Source: Dermatemys mawii (lineage: Eukaryota; Chordata; Testudines; Dermatemydidae). Taken from it: a stretch of DNA of 64,000 nt. The position numbers and the translations under genes are program-made. Within the stretch, counting starts at the first letter, position 1; each line of letters starts with the position of its first letter. Location of the stretch: positions 23,405,146-23,469,145 of the forward strand of contig ML677348.1 in NCBI GenBank assembly GCA_007922305.1, given 5' to 3'. The notes beneath the pieces were generated by a model. The model saw only the letters and a program-made list of their open reading frames with translations, made no database searches and had not been told where the DNA came from. Below, in pieces: positions 55,560 through 64,000 of this stretch.

Positions 55560-55955
55560 CTATATCATGATATAATTGAGAGTTTCTTTTGTATCACACA
55601 TGTATGTAGGACAAGCTTCCTCCTCAGCCACAGTTTCTAAAAGGTCCATTACTGAAATTTCAGTCTCAGGAATTACATCTGCCCATTCCACTGGAGTAAC
55701 ATTAATCTTCTACACAGACAGAGGAAAGATGTTCCCATTATTCACTAAGATAACTAGTTCCTCATTTTTTGCTGACAATGTCCTTCTTCAGCTACTCAGA
55801 TCAAAGAAGATGGCAGAGTTCATTAGGCGCAGAAAGAAGCTGAGCTTAGGATCAGTCAGTGAATCTTTGAAGATGTTAGTTCTTTTCATTTCAATTCTGA
55901 TAAAGGTGGAAAAAAACTTTAAGGTGCATTTGGTAAATGCTTGGGATGGCAGCTT
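55560..55955 (-). pseudogene. Unidentified decayed coding sequence, 131 codons
   Basis: One continuous minus-strand frame reads from 55,955 to a TAG at 55,562-55,560 with only two internal stops (TGA at 55,790-55,788, TAG at 55,712-55,710). It is protein-like: FFLRLMNSAIFFDLSS, RRTLSAKNEELVILVNNG, KINVTPVEWADVIPETEISV, MDLLETVAEEEACPTY. The acidic, helix-rich composition is unlike the surrounding DNA, and the plus-strand frame opposite it is Ser-rich as expected for an antisense shadow. I do not recognise the family. It may be a processed pseudogene, or exons of a gene, since TTTTTTCCACCTTTATCAG and CTTTCCTCTGTCTGTGTAG would serve as splice acceptors. Confidence 0.45.
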
Positions 55956-56479
55956 CTACATAAGTGTATTCTATACTTGATATATCAACAATTTGGTATA
56001 TACATTTTGGGTTGGATCAATTTTCTGCTTAAAAGGTTGCTAATAGAACATTGACAGAATACATCAAGGTCTTTTGTTTAGAGGGCATATGCTGTGGACC
56101 GAGTTTTCATCTTGTCTCAAGAGTTACAGGACCAATTTTGCATTGCACAAGCAATTGCACCTGCAAAACTGGGAATACAGAATTCATGTCTATGAACAGA
56201 AATCGGCTGTGCGTGTGCCCCAAACAGATGTATTACCAATCAGTTGTGCACGTGAAACTGAGTATGCAAGAAGCTGAAAATGTGGTCTACTACATTTCTG
56301 GGAAAAGTACATAACCAAAGCAGAATGTTGAAAAATGTTTATGGGTACACAGTAGGTGAGAAGGGGGAGTAGAATAGCACGAACTGTTCAGAGGAAAACT
56401 TGGACTTTCCTAATTTAGCTCTGTCACAATCTGCTGAATGAATCTGAACTTCTGAGATCTCTGAAGATTTCATGGCATC

Positions 56480-56700
56480 AAGATCATAGAAATATAGGGC
56501 TGGAGAGGACCTCAAGAGTTCATGTAGTCCATTTTCCCCCTCCCTTCTGCACTGGGATAGGATTAAGTTTACTTAGACCACCCTTGAAAAATGATAGAGT
56601 TTTTGATAACGTTACCTCATTCCAGTGTGAGCTTGAGTCCATATTCCAGAACTGTACCCCCTCTCTGAATAGAACATTGGTCACTTAGGAAGAGGACTGG
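56480..56700 (-). mobile_element. CR1 LINE 3' end, minus strand
   Basis: The plus strand reads AGAAATATAGGGCTGGAGAG, GGACCTCAAGAGTTCATGTA, CACCCTTGAAAAATGATAGA: the reverse of a CR1 3' region. Confidence 0.85.
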
Positions 56701-59700
56701 CCAAGAAGATCCTGGTGATCTCAGAGCCCATATTTCAAGCACAAGCAGAGATTTGCTGATGCTTTTCATTGTGGCTTCCCACCAGTGCTCCAAGAATGTC
56801 TTCTCTCAGCACAAGTTCTTCTGCACTGGCATTACTATCTAGGTTCTTGTTCTGCACTCATCACTGTGGTAAATGAATGCTCATAATGCAATGCAAATTG
56901 TGCAGCTAGAATATTATCCTAATCTTCTTTGGCACTGCCCTTGTCTAATTCAGAGCTCTCCTCATTTGTTGTGAATATACATGAATAAGACTGAAGGAAT
57001 GACAGAGTAGTATAAGCATCAGGAGAGACCATTCAGAAGTCAAAATCCTTAAGGAAAGTTATAAGAAATTGTACTGCTCAGCTTTGGCAAATAATTGTAA
57101 ACCTGAATGACTTGGCTTCCATATTTGTTTTCTTTCAGTATTCCAAAGGGGATTATATCACATTAGGGAATTTTCACCTGCCAAATGTATGTAGATTATA
57201 AACTTTTCAGAGCAAGTGCCTTATCTGTATTCTTATCTGTAAAGTGCCTTGCAACACTGTAAAGTGCCTTGGCCTGATATAAATAGAAAATGTGATTATT
57301 TATTATTAATTATTATTATTATTATTTATAAGTAAGAAAACATTTCTAAAACAAAATCTATTTTTGAGTTATAGGAATGCAAAAACATTTAAACAGGTAC
57401 ATTAAAATGCCATAACCCCACACAAATTAATCTATTTTTATTTTATTTTTTTAATTACTTCTGAGCTGAAACACAGTCAAGTTTCGCCCTAGAGCAAATT
57501 TCTTTTATAAATCTCTTAATAATGAAGTTTTTAATGAAAGCAAGGCTAATACAGTGTGAAAGGTAGCAGAGCAAATTGTGTCACTATAGTCGTATCTTAA
57601 TGGAAAACTATGGAATACTGAAAATGTTTTCTGATTATTGCTTAATTTATCAAAACCACATCATTTACAGCACACAGTAAATGAGGCAAAATCGTTTTTA
57701 AAGATGCTACAGAGATAATTATATGAAAAAGTACTGAGTAGCCAAGGAATGAGTAGGCAGAAAATAAGTCACATGAGAGAAAAAAGTATTGCCCAGCTAA
57801 CCTGGAGACCAACAAATATATCAAGTAATTACATTGCCAGCAATCCACAGGGGTGCACCAAGGAAGTAAGTGGAAATGAGATTGTGGCTGGTGGGATGTA
57901 ACATTTTCATCATGAGATATGGTATAGCTGTTATATATTGGGGCATTTTAACAAGAAGCTTTAGAAACAATTAAACAAATGAGCAGGTAAAACCAAAGGG
58001 CCCCAAAAGAAAGGAAAAGTTAACAAATGAGCTGTGAGGCAATAACACTTAGCACTCTTATAGCACGGTACATTTTCAAAGCATTGTACAAATATTCACT
58101 AATGAAGAGCCTTCTCCTGATTACACTGAAGTCCATGGGAATTACGCCATTCAAAGGGAGCAGGAGCAGGCCCAAAATGAGATACTCAAATCCACAAAGC
58201 AAATGTGTGTTAAAGCTGGCACTGGAAAGTGCACAGAAGCTATGGTGACAGGTGGTATAGAAAGCCCCAGAACAGATAGAATCCAGGCATGAGCGATGCC
58301 TAGGACACCAACTATAGTGCTATCTGAGGTGCACTCTGGGAGCACCAAAAGGGCAATGAAGGAACGCACCAGGGAGGTAGAAGTCAAGTAAATAGGTTAA
58401 ATAGGTAATTGGGTAAGGCAGGAAGCTTGGGAGTAAACAAGTTGTTTTGCGTCTATTTACTGTCTGAGTCAGCATTGGCTCTGAGGGGGACATACCTTTC
58501 TCAGTTTGTCCTTCAGCTGATTCTGAATACTCTCAGCACAAACAGACGTGATGAACATTGTAGAACATGGTATGTTTTGGAGGTTTCTGAAAGTCTGACT
58601 CTGAATCTAAAGCTTTGGTGAGCCATTTATTCCAATGCACATTCTGTGGTTATTAGTTGCAGTCGTGTATTGTTTTAGAGAGGAGCCTGGCCTACTCCTA
58701 CTCCTGCCCAGGACTTCGGAACAACTAAAGCCGCACTTTGAAACTCCCCGGAAGAATCCAGCCACATACTGAAAACAAAAACAAGCCAACAAAGAAACAC
58801 ATAAATTATAGCACATCATGGAGCAAAACGTTGAGAGTTTTAGCTATAGTTCCACACAGGCATTCATTCCAAAAGGATGTAGTCCATTAAATTGCTAGTG
58901 CCTTACATTGTTAGAGTTTTAATTCAAGGCTCTCAGACACCTGAGACAACACAATCTGAAATACCATACCCAGAATATTAGGAACTGGAAAAGCAGGCTG
59001 GTTCCGTTACAGCACTACTGTTCTGCTGTCTTGTTGGCTGCTGTCAATCTGCCTCGCTCCCATCGCATTTCCAAAAACACCACTGTACCTCCTGTTTAAG
59101 TGATTCCAACTTGATTTTGTATAGGCAGAGTAATGGCAGCTGGCTAGAGAGGCAGCTTGGACTGATGGAGGCATCAGCAATTTTGCAACAATAAAGAAAG
59201 GTCAACTAGTAGAAGGCAGCTCCTTGTGTGATTTAGTTATCTCTACAGCTCACTGTAGATGCACCAATTCTTAGTGGAGATTGGGAGCATCTCAATGGAG
59301 GTGCAAAGAGAAGGCTAGAGTTAATAATAAATGCATTTAAGATACATAATATCAATATTGCAACTTTTCAGGCAAATCCTCCTGACAGTGAATTTTATTC
59401 TCTTGGGGTACAGTACCACTGGACTGCTGGATGAAACACTAGAAAATATATTACATGGAGCAGCCTTTCTGCTAGATGGCTTAATCATAGGGCCTTGCCC
59501 TCTCTAATTTCTATTATTCTTCATAGATTAAAGAGAAGTATTAAAATTAAGATAAAGGAAGCAGCTTAATAGAAACCTAAAATTATGAAGAAGGAAAACA
59601 ATTAAAAACAATGCAGACTATACTGACAGATTATAATAAAAAAGCACCTTGTATGGATTAATATTATGCAAATAGCCGACAGAGTAACCAAATTTTAATT

Positions 59701-60770
59701 TTTTGTGGGAGCGGGTTGGGGGAAATAATCCAGGTTTAGCATCAATTTCAAGATGTCTAGTGTTCAGGTCACTGGAAATTGGATGCATTTTCCAGATGTA
59801 TTATATCATTGAGGGGAATGGTTCGTACCTGCTTAATATGTGTGTATCCTCAGCCAATCACTTGCTAGATCATCAGTAACAGTGGTGTTAGTACAGGTCT
59901 GACATCTTGCTCTCCCAACAAGAGGATGATAGGACTTCAGTAGGGGATGCTACAAAAGATTGGCATCAAGGGGTGATGTTCTGCCACCCTTACTCAGATT
60001 GGGTAGCACTCTGAGCAGCGCCATTTATTTCAGGGAGGGCATATATATGGCATAAACAAGTGAGTCATACCCATATGCAGATGTTTGGGGTCACAAGGGG
60101 AAGTAACCCCAACAAAGGCAATAAGGAAGATTTGGCTAAAATTGAAACATGGAGTTAATAAGAGTCTTAGGAGGGCTGTATAGTGGTAACTTAGATCCTG
60201 AAAAGAACGGCTGGATGTCATCAGAAAGCAGTTTATGGCTGCAGCTGATTTGCAAGCTGAGTCATTGAAGCAGCTACTTCAGAAGAAGGAAGTGCCCAGT
60301 AAAGAATGAATATATGTGGCAAACCACATGTCAGCACTGCCTCAAATTCATCAGTTCATGTAGTGATCATGTTTACAGTCTGTGTACAGTGTCTATCCCA
60401 CAAACAGCCATCAGTTCTTCCAGGCACAGTAATATCTTTGATAATATTTTAATATAGATTCAAATAATATATATCAAATCATTCGTGCTCTCTGCCTTAT
60501 CGGCTGAGAGAGGAAAAGGGATCAGCTGAGAGGCTGTGTCATTTACTGTAATTTAGCCTGTCAAGCAAGAGTGCTCCTCAACTGGGGGTGTTTAAAAGGG
60601 AATAAAGCTGCTTGTGGTGAAGCAGCAAGGTCAGAGATGGTCCTCCCACTGTCTAAGCACTGGATGCAATTCCATTATGGACCCTGCTGTGGCAAGGAAG
60701 CCTCAGAAAAAGCCAACAGTTGTGTAGGGCTGATGCAGCCTTGTTGCAGGAATGGAGACAGGCATCTGCC
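56701..60770. other. Intergenic, no gene recognised
   Basis: About 4 kb. Contains an ATT microsatellite (57,298-57,332) and an old dispersed-repeat phrase near 58,045-58,160 (TTTTCAAAGCATTGTACAAA). No exon supported. Confidence 0.5.
57298..57332. repeat. ATT trinucleotide microsatellite
   Basis: TTATT/ATTATT units, about 11 imperfect copies. Confidence 0.85.
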
Positions 60771-61095
60771 AACATAGAATAATAAAATATCAGGGTTGGA
60801 AGGGACCTCAGGAGCACTGTTCCCTCTAAACTGTGCGCATGTGCACGCGCCCACAGATCCTAAACCCCATGCACATGGCGAAACACCGTGTGCACAAAAA
60901 TTTGCACTGTGAAGTTTTTTGCACACATGGCCTGTCAAAAATTAGAGGGAACATTGGGAGGAGGTCATCTAGTCCAACCCTCTGCTCAGAGCAGGACTAA
61001 TCCCCAACTAAATCATCCCAGCCAGGGCTTTGTCAAGCCTGACCTAAAAAACCTCTACGGAAGGAGATTCCACCACCTCCTTAGGTAACCCATTA
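60771..61095 (-). mobile_element. CR1 LINE 3' end, minus strand, interrupted
   Basis: ATAGAATAATAAAATATCAGG, GGAAGGGACCTCAGGAG, then after an insertion GGTCATCTAGTCCAACCCTC, GGACTAATCCCCAACTAAAT and CAGCCAGGGCTTTGTCAAGC; the reverse of the CR1 3' end seen at 9.8 kb. Confidence 0.9.
60815..60956. mobile_element. hAT-like MITE nested in CR1, 142 bp
   Basis: CACTGTTCCCTCTAA at the left; the right end reverse-complements to CAATGTTCCCTCTAA. It splits the CR1 word CTCAGGAGGTCATC. The target duplication is blurred (AGGAG on both sides). Confidence 0.8.
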
Positions 61096-63570
61096 AAAGA
61101 GTTTTAATTTCCCAAAAACAGCATTGAATTCGGTTTTTCATCAGCTCTTAACACATTGCCAGCCAGAGTGGATACCTATGGCATGCAACTATTAAATTGG
61201 CAACTTTGGGAAATGTTTAAAGGCACAGAGGAGAGTTAGGGTGGGATCTACGAAGAGTGAGATCCACAAAGGTATTTAGGAGTCTAAATCCCATTGATTT
61301 CACTAAGTTCCTGTGTGAATCCCACCCTAATCATCTACCGCTGGAGATTGTGGGGGAGATTTTCAAAGGCACAACAACTCCCACTGAAAGGGACTACGTC
61401 ACTTTTATGCCTTTGAAAATCTTCTTCTAGAGATAGATATAGGTGGGGGAGGGAAACCAAATCAGCCAGTGCTGTTAATTATACAACCAGCATGCAGCAA
61501 ACCAGGGGTACTACCTCTTTAAAAGGCAGTAATTCAGAGGGGAAAATGCCCTCTTAAATGATGGTTCTGTGTTTATAAAGTGGCATCATATTATTGCCCA
61601 GATCTACTGCCTGTGGGATAAGTTGTCAGTACAAACATAGTCATACAGTTGCCATTACTGAAGAGACTTGTGACTACGTCTCTGCACATTACACTGAACA
61701 TTTACTCTTATGTAGCTTCTAAAACGTATCACCTCAGTTTACTGACACAATCAGATGTTTACTGCTTTCAACATGGCACAGCCCATATAGCTGCTGAACA
61801 GCAAGCTGTATTCTAATCTCCCTTTTGCAGCAGCATCAAAATTGCTAGCTAAATTCTGATTTCAGATGCTTCATTATTGGCAATGCAGATGTACAGAAAC
61901 AAAAGATTTGATTTCCAGAGCCCATCTGTCATTCCAAAAAATCATACTTTTTGTCAACTATAAATTGAGCATATTTCATCTAAAAGTCATTGACTAAACA
62001 TGGAGCATCATGGTGCACACTGGTCTGACTGATCAAAAACAGTCTCCAACATTGTGGGCACAATTATTGGCAACTGTAATTCCAGGCAGTTAGATGCCCA
62101 ACATCCTCATTGAACCTACAAATCAGCTCATTAGGCAAATTCTGTGTGTGTAGTTAAAAATACAAATGGTTATGTCCACAGTTTTATCTATGCATTTAAT
62201 TATGAGTACCGATTGTGCAACCAATAGGGGGTAGAGTGGGGTGGGCTAAGTGAGGCCTGATTAAAAAATCAGATGTTCAAAAATGCTTGCCTAAAGTTAG
62301 CCTCCTAAATTCATATTTAGGCACATAAATATTTAGCCTGCTTTTCACAAGCATCGAGCATTCAGCAGAGCCCAAAAGGGCAGGCGTGGCATGAGGAGAG
62401 AAAGCAGGAGGGCTTTGGTTAACAGGAAGGACAAAGAAATGGACAGTGGCCATTCAGGAGCAAGAAGAGGAGGCTGGAGGGTAGGGAAATTTCAGCTAGA
62501 AATGACAGACCAGGAATGGGAATTGGAGTGAGTATGAACAGCCAGTCAGCAAAGGATGGAGATGTGTGTGTATTCTCACACATTACACATGCAGTATATA
62601 TACCTGAAACAGACACCAACACCAGCCAGCCATTCTGTGTTCCACACCTATCCATCATTCTTTGCACTGCTAAACAGCTGACACATTCTGCCCCAGGGCT
62701 GGATGCATATCAATGCTGGGTGAAGTGATTCCCACATACGTTTTGAGAAGAGCTTTGGGATAATACAGTGGGATGTTCTTATTTATTATACTGCATGCCA
62801 TCAAGTTTCACAGACTTGGAAAAACATGACCATTGACAGGCAGATTAACACTGTCATTTGCTATGGTTACCAGCAAACATTGCATTAAATTCATTGCCGG
62901 GAGGTAAACCACATTACCACAGTTTCACTTGTTCTATGACTATGAAATGCTATGTAGTAGGACTTCACTTGCTGGAAGTTAAAACAAACAGACCAAAAGT
63001 GACCAGCTGATTAACTGTAGTTTGTCCATCATGGCCTGTTGGGTGATTTTTTCCACCATCACAATACAATTATTAGTAATGGGCCAAAGAAATAAAGTTT
63101 AGATCCAGAAAACAACTTATCCAAAGTTTAGGGGATTCCCACTTAAGATTCCAGTTCTGATCAATCTCTAATTAATAATCCTTTCTGCCTACATATAAAT
63201 TATCCATACTATTCAGTTAACAGGTGAACAGAATGAGTTAGCTCTTCTAAAAGGAAAAAATTGTGTTGATAAGACACAGGCAACTGCATTTTGGTTATAA
63301 CATTAAAACATTGGCATTATGTTAATCTCTCCAAAAATATTATGCATTAGAGGTTATGAAACAGATCACACTGCAGCAACATTTTGATTTGTGACATCGC
63401 TAAGTACAATATGCTGGTCCTATCTTAACTGTGTAAGACAATATGCCAGCAAAGTACAGCGTGTGCAATTAAGAATGATAGAAGTACAAATAAACAGTGC
63501 CATCTTTTGGCCATTGCTCAAACTCCACATTTTAACATATAACCTAGCTATGTAATGGGTTGCTTTAGAG
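61096..63570. other. Intergenic, no gene recognised
   Basis: 2.5 kb with two old dispersed-repeat copies (61,240-61,430 and 62,265-62,350). Nothing coding can be supported. Confidence 0.5.
61240..61430. repeat. Ancient dispersed repeat copy
   Basis: AAATCCCATTGATTTCACTAA, GAGATTTTCAAAGGCACAAC and TATGCCTTTGAAAATCTTC; same family words as at 15.3 and 27.3 kb. Confidence 0.45.
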
Positions 63571-63982
63571 CAGTGGGTTCTTCATCAGGGGTACATATAC
63601 CCCTGGATATATGCAGAGATCTTCCAGAGGGTACATCAATTCATCTAGATATTTGCATCATTTACAACAGGTTACATAAAAAGCACTAGCAAAGTCAGTA
63701 CAAACTAAAATTTCATACAGACAACTTCTTGTTTATACTGCTCTGTATACTGCACACTGAAATGTAAGTACAAGATTTACATTTCAGCTGATTTATGTTA
63801 TAATTATATGATACAAATGAGAAAGTAAGCCATTCTTCAGTAATAGTGAGCTGTAACACTTTTGTATTTCCATATCTTATTTTGTAAACAAGTAGTTTTT
63901 AAGTGAGGTGAAACTTGGGGTGTGTGAGAAAAATCTGACTCCTAAAAGTAGTAGAGTAGTCTGGAAAGGTTGAGAGCCACTG
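63571..63982. mobile_element. hAT-type non-autonomous element, 412 bp
   Basis: Starts CAGTGGGTTCTTCATCAGGGGTAC and ends GGTTGAGAGCCACTG; termini CAGTGG/CCACTG inverted. AT-rich interior without coding frames. The flanking bases do not give a clean 8-bp duplication. Confidence 0.75.
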
Positions 63983-64000
63983 TAGTAAGGTACTAACTTT

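Noticed and set aside
55576..55980. 134-codon open frame on plus
   Set aside because: Ser-rich and opposite the more protein-like minus-strand frame; best read as its antisense shadow.
1..64000. CRISPR array, operon or prokaryotic defence system
   Set aside because: Introns, LINEs, MITEs and LTRs show vertebrate nuclear DNA; no spaced direct repeats of CRISPR type were seen.

Overview
This is a stretch of vertebrate nuclear DNA, most likely from a turtle, or failing that another non-avian reptile. The evidence is the mix of mobile DNA: many CR1 LINE copies on both strands (several ending in the CR1-type ATTCTATG or ATCTATGAA tail), hAT-type miniature elements with 8-bp target duplications, PIF/Harbinger elements with a TTA target site, retroviral-type solo LTRs, and a short element starting ATCAGAGGGGTAGCC that I associate with turtle genomes. 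Bacterial-style features (operons, ribosome binding sites, CRISPR) are absent. The window is gene-poor: I can support two spliced protein-coding genes, one dead transposon carrying two genes, and one unidentified decayed reading frame.

Gene 1 (7,176-10,226, minus strand) is a three-exon FAM216B-type gene with intact frame, matching splice phases and a predicted 123-residue product. Its stop codon lies inside the 3' tail of an antisense CR1 copy, and a long CR1 copy fills much of its first intron. Gene 2 (15,695-22,515, plus strand) is a five-exon gene for a secreted 213-residue C-type lectin-like protein resembling the bone-marrow proteoglycan (PRG2/PRG3) and REG groups: signal peptide, short propeptide, then one C-type lectin domain. 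The long loop that normally carries the calcium and sugar ligands is replaced by an amphipathic, glycine-hinged segment built from repeated IFN units. This is the most interesting protein feature in the window. Its introns hold a solo LTR with a nested miniature element, and a CR1 copy.

From about 22.5 kb to the end I find no intact host gene. This part holds CR1 fragments (including a -/+/- cluster at 23.65-25.45 kb and a long copy with reverse transcriptase motifs at 50.9-52.8 kb), a solo LTR at 34.38-35.0 kb with a perfect 5-bp target duplication, a local repeat field at 35.53-35.82 kb, a G-rich element at 37.7-38.5 kb, a mariner-like miniature element at 39.7 kb, and a decayed Harbinger transposon at about 43.9-46.5 kb with convergent Myb-like and transposase genes. 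It also holds a 400-base assembly gap, a second solo LTR at 49.65-50.16 kb, and hAT-type elements at 52.1, 54.2 and 63.6 kb. A 131-codon reading frame on the minus strand at 55.6-55.95 kb, broken only by two stops, looks like a decayed coding sequence that I cannot name.

The two host genes are not obviously functionally linked. Gene identities rest on recalled family features and on splice-site and phase logic, not on a database search.
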